A stretch of DNA of 64,000 nt from Terriglobia bacterium. Lineage in GTDB: Bacteria; Acidobacteriota; Terriglobia; Terriglobales; Acidobacteriaceae. A program made the translations under genes and the position numbers. The notes beneath the pieces were generated by a model. It saw only the letters and a list, made by a program, of their open reading frames with translations. It did not search any database and was not told the DNA's origin. Shown piece after piece: positions 9,613 through 18,837 of this stretch (its first letter is position 1; every line of letters begins with the position of its first letter). The stretch spans positions 1 through 64,000 of the forward strand of contig JAIQFO010000006.1 of NCBI GenBank assembly GCA_020073215.1. The letters run 5' to 3'.

Positions 9613-11862
9613 ATGGCCACGACCAAAGTCGATCCCAAGCTGAACGAAACCGACATCGCGAAGAAGGCCAAAATCTTTCAGGGCCTGACCGGCCAGCAAC
9701 TCATCGATGCGTATCGCATCATGTTCACCTCGCGCCGCGTGGACGACCGCGAGATCCTGCTCAAGCGCCAGCAAAAGGTCTTCTTCCAGATTTCGGGCGC
9801 CGGCCACGAAGCCCTGGGGGTCGCTGCGGCTCTTGCCCTGAAGCCGGCCTACGACTGGTTCTATCCTTATTATCGCGACCGGGCGCTGTGTCTCGCCCTG
9901 GGCGCAACCCCGCTCGAAATGCTGCTCGGCGCTGTGGGCGCGGCCGACGATCCCAGTTCCGGCGGACGCCAGATGCCCTCGCACTGGGCCTTCAAGCGGC
10001 TCAACGTTGTCACCCAGTCGTCTTGCACCGGCACCCAGATTCTGCAAGCCGTCGGATGCGCCGAAGCCGGCCGCTATTTAGCCAGGCATCCGCACGCCTC
10101 GCAAAAAGCCGCGGGCGATTACCGCCAGTTCAAGGACGTGCAGTTCCAGGGCGACGAAATCACCTACGTCTCGCTCGGCGAGGGCACCTCGAGTGAAGGT
10201 GAATTCTGGGAGGCGCTGAACACCGCCGCCAACCGCCGACTGCCGGTAATTTTTTGCGTGGAAGACAACCAATACGCGATTTCCGTGCCCGTCGAAGTGC
10301 AGACCGCCGGCGGCAATATTTCGCGCCTGGTTTCCGGCTTCCCCAACTTCCATTTCGAAGAAATTGACGGCACCGATCCCGTCGTCGCCTACGCGGCCTT
10401 CCGGCGCGCGGCCGACTATTGCCGCGCCGGCAACGGCCCGGCGTTTGTCCACGCCCATGTGATCCGTCCTTATTCCCACTCGCTCTCCGACGACGAGCGC
10501 CTTTACCGCCCTGACTCCGAACGCCAGGCTGATGCCGCGCGCGACCCAGTTCCGCGCCTGCAAATGTTCCTGCTGCGCGAGGGGATCCTGGACGAAAAAG
10601 GGATCAACCAAATCGAGAAGGAAGTCGAAGAACAGATTCAGGCCGATGCCGACCGCGCCCTCGATGCCGCCATACCGCAGCCGGAAACCATCTACCACTA
10701 CGTGTACTCGCCCGATCTTGATCCCACGTCCGCGGCTTTTGAAACTCATCCGGCATTGGCCGCTCCCGAGGCCCATGCCGAGGCCAAACGCTCCGCCGTG
10801 CCCGACAAGGCACCGCACAACAAGACGTCGCAAAATAAAACCATGGCGGACCTGATCAACGCCACCTTGCGCGACGAGATGCGCCGCGATGAGCGCATTG
10901 TTATTTTCGGCGAAGACGTCGCCGACGCCAGCCGCGACCAATATCTGAAGCAGAAGCTGATCAAGGGTAAGGGCGGAGTCTTCAAGCTGACCTCGGGCCT
11001 GCAAATGGAATTTGGCTCCGACCGCGTCTTCAACTCTCCGCTGGCCGAAGCCAACATCATCGGCCGCGCCACCGGCATGGCCACCCGGGGATTGAAGCCC
11101 GTGGTCGAGATCCAGTTCTTCGATTACATCTGGCCGGCGATGATGCAGCTGCGCGACGAACTTCCCATCATCCGCTGGCGCTCGAACAACGCCTACTCTG
11201 CGCCCGCCGTGGTCCGCGTCGCGATTGGCGGCTATCTGACGGGCGGCGCGATTTATCATTCGCAGTGCGGCGAGAGCATCTTCACCCATACCCCAGGATT
11301 GCGCGTCGTCTTCCCTTCCAACGCCCTCGACGCCGCGGGCCTGCTGCGTACGGCGATCCGGTGCGATGACCCGGTCCTGTTTCTCGAACACAAACGCCTC
11401 TACCGCGAAACCTACGGCCGCGCGCCCTATCCCGGCCCGGAGTACATGATCCCGTTCGGAAAAGCGAAAGTCGTGCAGCCCGGAACCGACCTGACCGTCA
11501 TCACCTACGGCGCGGTGGTTCCCCGTGCGCTGCAAGCCGCGCAAAAACTCGAGCGCGAGCATCACGTCAGCGTCGAGCTGATCGACCTGCGCTGCTTAAA
11601 TCCGTTTGACTGGGATGCGATTGCCGCGTCGGTCAAGAAGACCAACCGCGCCTTGATTGCCTACGAAGACTCGCTGAGCTGGGGATACGGGGCCGAAATC
11701 GCCGCCCGCATCGCCGACCAGCTCTTCCATCACCTCGATGCTCCGGTGAAGCGAGTGGCCGCCACCGACACTTTCGTCGCCTATCAGCCAATTCTGGAGA
11801 ACGCCATCCTGCCGCAAGCCAGCGATCTGTTCCGGGCGATGAAAGAGTTGGCGGAATTCTGA
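9613..11862 (+). CDS. Fused alpha/beta subunits of branched-chain 2-oxoacid (or pyruvate) dehydrogenase E1
   Basis: E1-alpha ([13 protein letters not shown]..., [15 protein letters not shown]) followed in one ORF by E1-beta ([11 protein letters not shown]..., [12 protein letters not shown]). Confidence 0.9.
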   Translation: MATTKVDPKLNETDIAKKAKIFQGLTGQQLIDAYRIMFTSRRVDDREILLKRQQKVFFQISGAGHEALGVAAALALKPAYDWFYPYYRDRALCLALGATPLEMLLGAVGAADDPSSGGRQMPSHWAFKRLNVVTQSSCTGTQILQAVGCAEAGRYLARHPHASQKAAGDYRQFKDVQFQGDEITYVSLGEGTSSEGEFWEALNTAANRRLPVIFCVEDNQYAISVPVEVQTAGGNISRLVSGFPNFHFEEIDGTDPVVAYAAFRRAADYCRAGNGPAFVHAHVIRPYSHSLSDDERLYRPDSERQADAARDPVPRLQMFLLREGILDEKGINQIEKEVEEQIQADADRALDAAIPQPETIYHYVYSPDLDPTSAAFETHPALAAPEAHAEAKRSAVPDKAPHNKTSQNKTMADLINATLRDEMRRDERIVIFGEDVADASRDQYLKQKLIKGKGGVFKLTSGLQMEFGSDRVFNSPLAEANIIGRATGMATRGLKPVVEIQFFDYIWPAMMQLRDELPIIRWRSNNAYSAPAVVRVAIGGYLTGGAIYHSQCGESIFTHTPGLRVVFPSNALDAAGLLRTAIRCDDPVLFLEHKRLYRETYGRAPYPGPEYMIPFGKAKVVQPGTDLTVITYGAVVPRALQAAQKLEREHHVSVELIDLRCLNPFDWDAIAASVKKTNRALIAYEDSLSWGYGAEIAARIADQLFHHLDAPVKRVAATDTFVAYQPILENAILPQASDLFRAMKELAEF

Positions 11863-11994
11863 AAGTCATGCTGTTCGCTATTAGCTCTTAGCGGTTAGGA
11901 TTCGACAGCCTCGGAGGGGCGACCGACCTTAGTCCCGCGCTTCAGCGCGGGGTAAAGTGGAATGCGAGATCAAGTCTCGGAGGGACGCCCGAGC

Positions 11995-12417
11995 CTACCC
12001 CTTCCTCGCTTTGCTCGGACCGCCCCCGCCTTTCCCGAAATTAAATCCCCATGGCCCGCCGCCAAAACAAAGCAGCGCCAACGCAATCGTAGCCACCGCC
12101 ATGGGAAATTCGTACCCGCCATTGCCCACGAGCCCGTTTTTGAAGTGCACCTTCCAGATGGCGACCCCCATCTCGATGGCGAACGCAAGCGAGAAAAAGC
12201 GCGTGCCCAATCCCAGCACAATCCCAATTCCGCCAAAGAATTCTGTCCCGGTGGAAAGATAGGCCATCCAGCGAGGGAGGCCGAGCGAACCCACCATGTC
12301 CATGTGGTGATGGAATCCACCAAACACTTTGTGATAGCCGTGCGCGATCAGGATGGCTCCGAGAACGAGTCGCATCACAAGCAGCGCCAAAGGCTGCAGC
12401 CGATTGAGAAAATTCAC
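11995..12417 (-). CDS. DoxX family membrane protein
   Basis: LRLVLGAILIAHGYHKVFGG...EFFGGIGIVLGLGTRFFSLAFAIEM DoxX pattern. Confidence 0.85.
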   Translation of the reverse strand: MNFLNRLQPLALLVMRLVLGAILIAHGYHKVFGGFHHHMDMVGSLGLPRWMAYLSTGTEFFGGIGIVLGLGTRFFSLAFAIEMGVAIWKVHFKNGLVGNGGYEFPMAVATIALALLCFGGGPWGFNFGKGGGGPSKARKG

Positions 12418-12453
12418 GCAAACCCCTCCAGATAGGTCTTAGTGCCGGGTCTT

Positions 12454-12560
12454 AGGTGTCAGGTGTCAGGTGTCAGGTGTCAGGTCTCAGGAAATCCATC
12501 CCGACCCGATGCCAGCCAAGTTGTGAGGGGCGCCGGTCTTCCTGAGATCTGACACCTGGT
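12454..12560. repeat. AGGTGTC heptamer array with inverted counterpart
   Basis: TAGGTGTCAGGTGTCAGGTGTCAGGTGTCAGGTCTCAGGAA ... TTCCTGAGATCTGACACCTG (19/20 complementary). Confidence 0.85.
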
Positions 12561-12561
12561 C

Positions 12562-12993
12562 TTACCAGGTCGAGTACGCGGTGCCATCGCTGCTTGCCTG
12601 TTCCGAACCGCTATGGCAACCCACAATGCCAGGCTCGGTCTGGTCGATGGACTTGAGCGAGTCTTCCTGTTCGCACTGCCAGGTGTCGCTGCTGCCGGTA
12701 ATGTCTTTCGGGACCGTTTTCAGATATCCCGCCGAGACCAGGTCGGCCAGCGACTGCGGCGCTTTTTGCTTGTCGAGCGTGTACTGATCGATGACTTTGT
12801 TCAGCGTCGCCAGATTCTGTCTCAGCGTGGTTTCGCGCGCCCGGATGATGCTCTGGTTGTACATCGGCAGCGCAATCGACAGCAGAATCAGGATCAGGCT
12901 GATGACCACCACCATTTCAATCAGGGTGAAGCCCCGATGACGGAATTTGGCATTGCGGAATTTGGGTTGTGCCGCTTTGGACTCGAATTTCAT
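12562..12993 (-). CDS. Type II secretion / type IV pilin-like pseudopilin (GspG-like)
   Basis: Prepilin motif RGFTLIEMVVVISLILILLSIALP. Confidence 0.88.
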   Translation of the reverse strand: MKFESKAAQPKFRNAKFRHRGFTLIEMVVVISLILILLSIALPMYNQSIIRARETTLRQNLATLNKVIDQYTLDKQKAPQSLADLVSAGYLKTVPKDITGSSDTWQCEQEDSLKSIDQTEPGIVGCHSGSEQASSDGTAYSTW

Positions 12994-13479
12994 CTACCAG
13001 TCCTTATACTTTGTACCGTCCAAAGCGGTTTTGTCCGACTTGGTGTAAACGTCGAACACGTTCTGACCACCCCAGGAATCGGAGTCTTTATCATCCTGCA
13101 TGGAGCGCAATCCCCATTCCTGTTTGGTCATGGGATCGACCGGGATGCGGCGGAGAAACTTTACCTTCTTGCCGGCAACATCCACGCCATTCACCAGCGT
13201 GTCCAGATCCGGAGGATAGTTTTCGCTCCCCACCTTGGTTTGGAAGCCACCCCGATCGGCAGCGTCTTTGTAGCGATCGATGGCGTCGCGCATCATCCAC
13301 AAGTCTTCGCGCAATTCGTGCTCGCGCTCACGGTAGATCGTCATTCTTACTAGCGGAAACGCCGCCCCCACCAGGATGCCCAGGATGGCGGTCGCAACAA
13401 TCAACTCGATCAGCGTAAACCCGCGCTGTCGCCTGGAAACCACGAACCTGGTGTTTGTCGACTGGCTCATAATACCCAT
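12994..13479 (-). CDS. Type II secretion / type IV pilin-like pseudopilin
   Basis: Prepilin motif RGFTLIELIVATAILGILVGAAFP; directly abuts the 12562 ORF. Confidence 0.88.
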   Translation of the reverse strand: MGIMSQSTNTRFVVSRRQRGFTLIELIVATAILGILVGAAFPLVRMTIYREREHELREDLWMMRDAIDRYKDAADRGGFQTKVGSENYPPDLDTLVNGVDVAGKKVKFLRRIPVDPMTKQEWGLRSMQDDKDSDSWGGQNVFDVYTKSDKTALDGTKYKDW

Positions 13480-13488
13480 AAGTATCGG

Positions 13489-13566
13489 CTGTCATCCTGA
13501 GCAAGCGAAGGACCTATGTATTTGGCGGCGCAATGCATGGGTCGTTCGCTTCGCTCAGGATGACAG
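13489..13566. repeat. CTGTCATCCTGAGC-type inverted repeat
   Basis: CTGTCATCCTGAGCAAGCGAAGGACC / GTCGTTCGCTTCGCTCAGGATGACAG. Confidence 0.85.
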
Positions 13567-13604
13567 TGTGTATTTATGCCGCGAACCTGCGGACATCACA
13601 CTGC

Positions 13605-15953
13605 CTACTGAATCGTAATCGCCGCCTGCGCTCCGTTCATCGCAATCGGCTGCATGGCCGGATCGCGAGCTCCGCCTCGAGTGATGATCAGCGCCGACTG
13701 GCCCGGTGCCTTCGCCATGAAGGTGAGGGTCACGACCGCGCCTTGTCCGGAAACGCCTCCGGCGCCCGGAGGCCGGGTGGCGGTGATTTGCAACGTGCCC
13801 GTGGCCGGATCGTCGCGATGCACCAGCGCCACCGCTTGCCCGTCCTGCGACAGGAATCCGCCGTTCGAGACATTCACCACCGCCAACTGATTTGGATCGT
13901 AGCTCAGTTGCACCGGTACCGAGTACACGTTCTGCCCGCCCGAAACCAGCACATTCACCGTAAAGGTCGACCCCTTGGCCTGGGTCAAAGCAGGCGGATC
14001 AAACAGGAACCCTCCCACCCCGCCCGCCTGATTTTGCGGCGCCGCTCCCTGGGGAGGCGGCGGAGCCGGCGTTGGGGGCGTCGCCGCTTGCGGCGGCGGA
14101 GCCGGCGTTGGGGGCGTCGCCGCTTGCGGCTGCGGAGCGGCCACGGCCGCGCCCGGTGCAGGCGCGGTTTGCGATACTGGGGTTACCGCTGCCGGCTTGC
14201 TGTTGCTGCGTCTCAACTCGATGGCATTCGCCGTACCCACGTCGAGCATGTCCAGATCGCGCGGCGTGTCGCGCCCGCGGATAATATGCGGGATCAGGAC
14301 AAATACGATTTCGTTCTCACGGTGCTCCGTGTCGGTCTCCCCAAAAAGGTATTTCAGGATCGGGATCTGCGCCAGTCCCGGAATCCCGTTCAGCGACCTC
14401 GTCTGCGTGTCCTCCATCATGCCGCCCAGCAGGCTGACTTCGCCATCCTTCAGACGAATCTCGTTCTCGATTTTGCGCTGGCCGATCACCGGCTGGTCGA
14501 TGCCGCCGATGCTCACGTGCGAGGTCACCGCCGAAACGTCCATCGTCAGCTTCAATGAGATTTCCCGCTCCGCTTGCACCCGCGGCGTGATGTCGATGTT
14601 CACGCCCACATCCAGGTATTGAAACTGCGTATTGACCAGCGGGTTGATCCCGACTCCGCCAATGCCCGGCTGGAACGACCCGGTCGCCACCGGCACCCGA
14701 TCGCCAATCTTCAGCGTCGCCTTCTGCCCGTCCAGTGCCCGGATCTGCGGATTCTGGATGAGCTTCGTGTTCGAGTCGCCCAACAATGCCGTCGCGGTTG
14801 CCTGCGGAATCGTCACTTGGAAGTCGGTGGCGTTCAGGTTGGCCAAGGTATTCAGATTGATGCCGTTCGTCGATGGATTTGTAGTACTCGTCGTCGTGGT
14901 GGTAGTGGTATTAGTGTTCACATTGGGCTGCAGTTGCACCGAGGCGCTGGTCGGAGGGTTGATTCCAAGCTTGCGTGTTTTGTCGCGGCTCACCTGCATC
15001 ACCGCCACTTCAATCAGCACCTCGGGCTTCGCCTTATCGAGATCGTCCACCAGCTTCTGCGCCAGCGCCATCTGGTCCGGCGTGCCCCGCACCACAATCG
15101 CTCCCTGCGAGGGCAACTGCTGAATCCGGCTCACTTCGAGGATGGTGCGCATCGCGTTCACTACATCCTGCAACTCGGTGGGCTGGGAAAGGTTCGAAAG
15201 GTAAAAGGTTTTGATGACGTTTTGTTCCAGCTCTTTCCGCTTCGCGGGATTGTCTTGCGCCACAAAAATCGTATTCGGCGTCACCGGGCGCCAAAAGGTT
15301 TTAGTCTCGAACGAGATGACTTCGAGCGCGTCTTCGAGCGTCACCCCATTCAGCTCAATGCGCGCCTGTTTCGGCGCGTAATCCGGATCGAAAAGCACGT
15401 TGATGCCGGCCAGTTTGCCCACCGTCTCGTAGATCACATTGGTTTTTTCCGTGACCTTGAGCGTGATCGGCACGTTGGCCAGCGGAGCCAGTTCCACCGG
15501 GCCCTGCGCCGATTCCAATCGCCGGCGCAGCGGGGTCGCGCGCGCCGCCGAGGCCTGCGGTTGCGGATTCTGCGCCTCCCGAATCATCTGCTGGGTGCGC
15601 TTCAGTTCCTGCTGGGCGATGAACGAAGAAGGATCGGTCTCGAGCGCCTTCTGGAACTGCGCCAGCGCCTCGTCGAGCTTCCCCGCATCGCGCAAAATCT
15701 GCCCGCGATGCACCTCGGACGCAGCCGCCAGAAAACGGTTCCGCTCGAACGCGGTCCGATATCTCAGGTCTTTCGGCTTGAGGTTGTAGGCTTGCTTGAA
15801 ATAGTCGAAAGCCTGCTCGTAGTTCTGCCGCGCCTCGGCATCTTGACCCTTATCGTAAAGCGCCTTGGCAGAATCTATCTTCTTGGCGAAAGCGGGAAGG
15901 CTTAAACAGAGCATCAGCAGTACAACCGGGGCCGGACGGATCAGGCGTCTCAT
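13605..15953 (-). CDS. Secretin (GspD/PilQ type) with N-terminal TPR/STN region and C-terminal cohesin-like domain
   Basis: Signal peptide, TPR, STN-like VPITLKVTEKTNVIYETVGKLAGINVLFDPDY, secretin core VPVATGSFQPG...EVSLLGGMMEDTQTRSLNGIPGLAQIPILKYLF, Pro-rich linker, cohesin-like FLFDPPALTQAKGSTFTVNVLVSGGQNVYSVPVQLSYDPNQL. Confidence 0.9.
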   Translation of the reverse strand: MRRLIRPAPVVLLMLCLSLPAFAKKIDSAKALYDKGQDAEARQNYEQAFDYFKQAYNLKPKDLRYRTAFERNRFLAAASEVHRGQILRDAGKLDEALAQFQKALETDPSSFIAQQELKRTQQMIREAQNPQPQASAARATPLRRRLESAQGPVELAPLANVPITLKVTEKTNVIYETVGKLAGINVLFDPDYAPKQARIELNGVTLEDALEVISFETKTFWRPVTPNTIFVAQDNPAKRKELEQNVIKTFYLSNLSQPTELQDVVNAMRTILEVSRIQQLPSQGAIVVRGTPDQMALAQKLVDDLDKAKPEVLIEVAVMQVSRDKTRKLGINPPTSASVQLQPNVNTNTTTTTTTSTTNPSTNGINLNTLANLNATDFQVTIPQATATALLGDSNTKLIQNPQIRALDGQKATLKIGDRVPVATGSFQPGIGGVGINPLVNTQFQYLDVGVNIDITPRVQAEREISLKLTMDVSAVTSHVSIGGIDQPVIGQRKIENEIRLKDGEVSLLGGMMEDTQTRSLNGIPGLAQIPILKYLFGETDTEHRENEIVFVLIPHIIRGRDTPRDLDMLDVGTANAIELRRSNSKPAAVTPVSQTAPAPGAAVAAPQPQAATPPTPAPPPQAATPPTPAPPPPQGAAPQNQAGGVGGFLFDPPALTQAKGSTFTVNVLVSGGQNVYSVPVQLSYDPNQLAVVNVSNGGFLSQDGQAVALVHRDDPATGTLQITATRPPGAGGVSGQGAVVTLTFMAKAPGQSALIITRGGARDPAMQPIAMNGAQAAITIQ
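14065..14136 (-). repeat. Two 36-bp tandem units in the secretin Pro/Ala linker
   Basis: GCCGGCGTTGGGGGCGTCGCCGCTTGCGGCGGCGGA x2, offset 36 bp (14065, 14101), encoding (AATPPTPAPPPQ)n. Confidence 0.85.
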
Positions 15954-16186
15954 CAAGAAGTCCTCATGAAAATCTCTCTCGCCGGGCGGCGACACCGGCC
16001 CAAGCTCGCCCACCCCGTTTCGTCCAACCAGGACCCATTTCGCCAGCCGAAATCGCAAACGGGCTGTCGGTCCCAGGGGCCGTCACGCGCAAAAGTACCG
16101 GAAAATCGGATTATAGCATTGCCTCAAGGTGCATCCGAAGTGATTGGTAGGGCGGTGTTTACACTCATTAGTACCTGTCCTACCAG

Positions 16187-16295
16187 GTGTCAGTCTCAGG
16201 TCTTAGGTCTCAGGACAAACCCAGATCTCGAAACGCACCTGTGGTTCGCCTTTCCCGAGACCTTGGACCTGACACCTGAGACCGGCCGTGTTACT
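16187..16295. repeat. CAGGTGTCAG/AGGTCTC array with inverted counterpart
   Basis: CAGGTGTCAGTCTCAGGTCTTAGGTCTCAGGA ... TCCCGAGACCTTGGACCTGACACCTGAGACC. Confidence 0.75.
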
Positions 16296-16309
16296 TTCTT
16301 TTTAATACC

Positions 16310-16840
16310 ATGGCCAAGCAGACTACTCACCAGATCCAGCCCAATCGGGAGAAGAATCCGCGCCGCCAGCCCACGGCTTCCGGCGAAAAGGACGCCGCTG
16401 TCAACAGGAACGCCAGCCACAACTATTTCTTGCTGGAAAAATTCGAGGCCGGAGTCGCGCTCACCGGAACCGAGGTCAAATCCATCCGCTCGGGCAAGAC
16501 CAATCTTAAGGACGCCTACGGCCTGATCAAAGACGGCGAACTCTGGCTCCTCAACTGCCACATCGGCCCCTACGACCATGGCAATTACGCCAATCATGCC
16601 GCCCTGCGCACCCGCAAGCTCCTGGTTCACAAGGAAGAAATTCGCAAGCTCGTCGGCAAAACCCAGCAAAAGGGACTCACGCTGATCCCCACCCGCGTGT
16701 ATTTCAAGAACGGAAAAATTAAAGTCGAACTCGCCCTCGCCAAGGGCAAACAGTTATGGGACAAGCGCGAAACCGAGCGCCGTCGCACCGCCGACAAGGA
16801 AGCCCGCGAGGCCATCTCCAGGGGAAGAAAACAAGGTTAG
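16310..16840 (+). CDS. smpB: SsrA-binding protein SmpB
   Basis: NYFLLEKFEAGVALTGTEVKSIRSGKTNLKDAYGLIKDGELWLLNCHI...GLTLIPTRVYFKNGKIKVELALAKGKQLWDKRE. Confidence 0.98.
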   Translation: MAKQTTHQIQPNREKNPRRQPTASGEKDAAVNRNASHNYFLLEKFEAGVALTGTEVKSIRSGKTNLKDAYGLIKDGELWLLNCHIGPYDHGNYANHAALRTRKLLVHKEEIRKLVGKTQQKGLTLIPTRVYFKNGKIKVELALAKGKQLWDKRETERRRTADKEAREAISRGRKQG

Positions 16841-16946
16841 GGCGAGGGCGAAGGCTCTTTCCTCCCCACGAACCTCAGTGCCTGCGCGGCCCATTCTCCG
16901 CATCTTACTCAACGTGCTACCCTCGAACCCGGAGACGAACACTGCC

Positions 16947-17921
16947 GTGAAACCGATTTTGAACCTTCTGCTCTTGACCGCCCTGCTCGTGCTGGGAAAC
17001 TCCCGTCTGCTGGCCGCCGATCGCGGTGTCCTGGTGCGCGAGGCCGTCATCTACCTGTCTCCCGACACCGGTTCCAGCAAGCTTGGCCAGGCCGAACGTG
17101 GACGCGAACTGGTTCTCCTCGACAAAACCCGAAACTGGCTGCACGTGGAAGCTCTGCTCGGCTTCAAGCAAACTCCCGACCCCGCTTTTGTCGAAGACGA
17201 AGACGTCGAGGGCAAGACCGTCAGCGGCTGGGTTCTCGATACCGGCATCGTCTGGGCGTCGACTACGAACGGCGACCGCATCCTGTTCGGCGCCGCCGTG
17301 GATTCCGAGGACGAAGCCAGCCGCCGCCACGGACGCCGCGGCGCAGCCCAGGACGCCTTGCGCCTCTATCGCCGCGTCTTCGATTTGTTTCCCAACGCGG
17401 CCCTGGCCGGCGAAGCCCTTTACCGTGCCGCCGACATCAAGTGGCAGATCGACAAAGCCGATATGCGGTCCCGGCCTTCTGCCCGCGAGAAGGAAAACTA
17501 CCTTCGCTCCGGCATTGACGAGGAGTCCATGAAGCAGGTGATGAAGAAATTCCCCAGCAGCAAGTGGGCCCAACTCGCCGCCTTTCACCTGATCGACAAT
17601 AAACTCTGCGGCGACTGGCAGGGCTCTTCCAAGTGCCCCGACAAGGAAGCCGACATCTACGAAAAATATGTAAAGGAGCACCCCGAATCTCCCGCCGCTC
17701 CCGAAGCGCTGTATAACGCCGCTTCTCGCCGGGCCGCTCTGATCGAGATTTATAAGACGGAAGAACAACCCAAGAAATCCGAGCAGTCGAAAGGCTCGGC
17801 CATGGCGCTCGCCCAACAGCTCATCTCCCAGTATCCGCAAAGCGACTGGTCGTCACGCGGACAAACCCTGCTCTTCCTGGTACAGCAAGGGGTGCCGACC
17901 TACGGGAACGCGATGCAGTAG
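16947..17921 (+). CDS. Exported SH3-like/TPR protein of unknown function
   Basis: GTG start followed by signal peptide VKPILNLLLLTALLVLGNSRLLAADRG; repeat-rich helical C-terminus. Confidence 0.6.
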   Translation: MKPILNLLLLTALLVLGNSRLLAADRGVLVREAVIYLSPDTGSSKLGQAERGRELVLLDKTRNWLHVEALLGFKQTPDPAFVEDEDVEGKTVSGWVLDTGIVWASTTNGDRILFGAAVDSEDEASRRHGRRGAAQDALRLYRRVFDLFPNAALAGEALYRAADIKWQIDKADMRSRPSAREKENYLRSGIDEESMKQVMKKFPSSKWAQLAAFHLIDNKLCGDWQGSSKCPDKEADIYEKYVKEHPESPAAPEALYNAASRRAALIEIYKTEEQPKKSEQSKGSAMALAQQLISQYPQSDWSSRGQTLLFLVQQGVPTYGNAMQ

Positions 17922-17971
17922 GATTGGGGGCACGCCAAAAGGAAGTCCTGTGTTGCTGTGACCGCGGGCGG

Positions 17972-18020
17972 CTGCCGAGCTTCGCTCGGCTCGGACGGGC
18001 GAGGGCGCCCGTCCCCACAC
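17972..18020 (-). repeat. GTGTGGGGACGGGCG palindrome family, copy 2 (double hairpin)
   Basis: GCCGAGC-TTC-GCTCGGC then GGACGGGCG-AGGG-CGCCCGTCC-CCACAC. Confidence 0.85.
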
Positions 18021-18030
18021 AAGCAGTCCG

Positions 18031-18837
18031 TCAGGAATGAACCACAGGCACTTCGCCCAGTTTTCCCTCGCGAAAAGCGCGGACGTAATTCTTGCAGTGC
18101 GTATCGCGCCCGAGCAGCGCTTCGGTGGCGATGATGTTCATCATCAGTTGCTGGTCGCGAGGATCGACAATTGCCGCATCCAGTCCATGCGCCATCAGCA
18201 ACAGCAGGAACGTTTCATTCAGCAGCTTGCGAACCGGCAGGCCAAAGGAAACATTGCTGACGCCGGCGCTGATGTGAACTCCCGGATACCTCGTCACAAT
18301 CTGGGCAACGCTCGCCATCAAGTTCTTGCCATGCGGACCGGTAGCCAGAGGCATCACGCAGGGGTCAACATAAATATCGTCCAGGGCAAAGCCCTCGGCG
18401 GTGAGGCGATCGATCAGACGGCTGGCGGTGGCTACTCGATCCTCTACGCCGTTCGGCATTCCGCCTTCTGACAGGCACAGGGCGATCACTCTGGGACGGT
18501 GTTCCTTGAGCACGGGCAGCATTTTCCAGCGCGCGGGTTCATCGCTGATCGAGTTGACCATCGGCCTCTGCTTGCAGCGAGGGAGCGCTTGCATCAAGGC
18601 TTCCGGGTCGGCGCTGTCCAGGCAGAGCGGAATGTCCACCGCGGCTTGCACCAGGTCCACCAGCCAACTCAGAAGCTCCACTTCCTGTTGAGGAAGTCCG
18701 CCGTTCACATCCAGCATGTGGGCTCCGGCACTGGCTTGCTTGCGCGCCAGGTCCCGGAAGAACTCCTCATCCCGTTTTTCCGCGGCCTCGCCGACTTTCT
18801 TCCGCGTGCAGTTGATGAGTTCTCCAATGATCAGCAT
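18031..18837 (-). CDS. Methyltetrahydrofolate:corrinoid methyltransferase-like protein (AcsE/MtgA, pterin-binding fold)
   Basis: MLIIGELINCTRKKV, AGAHMLDVNGG, PLCLDSADPEAL, HISAGVSNVSFGLPVR motifs. Confidence 0.88.
   Translation of the reverse strand: MLIIGELINCTRKKVGEAAEKRDEEFFRDLARKQASAGAHMLDVNGGLPQQEVELLSWLVDLVQAAVDIPLCLDSADPEALMQALPRCKQRPMVNSISDEPARWKMLPVLKEHRPRVIALCLSEGGMPNGVEDRVATASRLIDRLTAEGFALDDIYVDPCVMPLATGPHGKNLMASVAQIVTRYPGVHISAGVSNVSFGLPVRKLLNETFLLLLMAHGLDAAIVDPRDQQLMMNIIATEALLGRDTHCKNYVRAFREGKLGEVPVVHS

Noticed and set aside
9465-9671. ORF with [30 protein letters not shown]
   Set aside because: Translation of the 9486-9557 heptamer palindrome, not a real protein.
10078-11565. 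495-aa antisense ORF over the fused E1 gene
   Set aside because: Sense frame has clear E1 alpha/beta motifs; the antisense product has no recognisable domain.
14574-15905. 443-aa ORF opposite the secretin gene
   Set aside because: Arg/His/Leu-rich antisense artefact; the minus-strand secretin is unequivocal.
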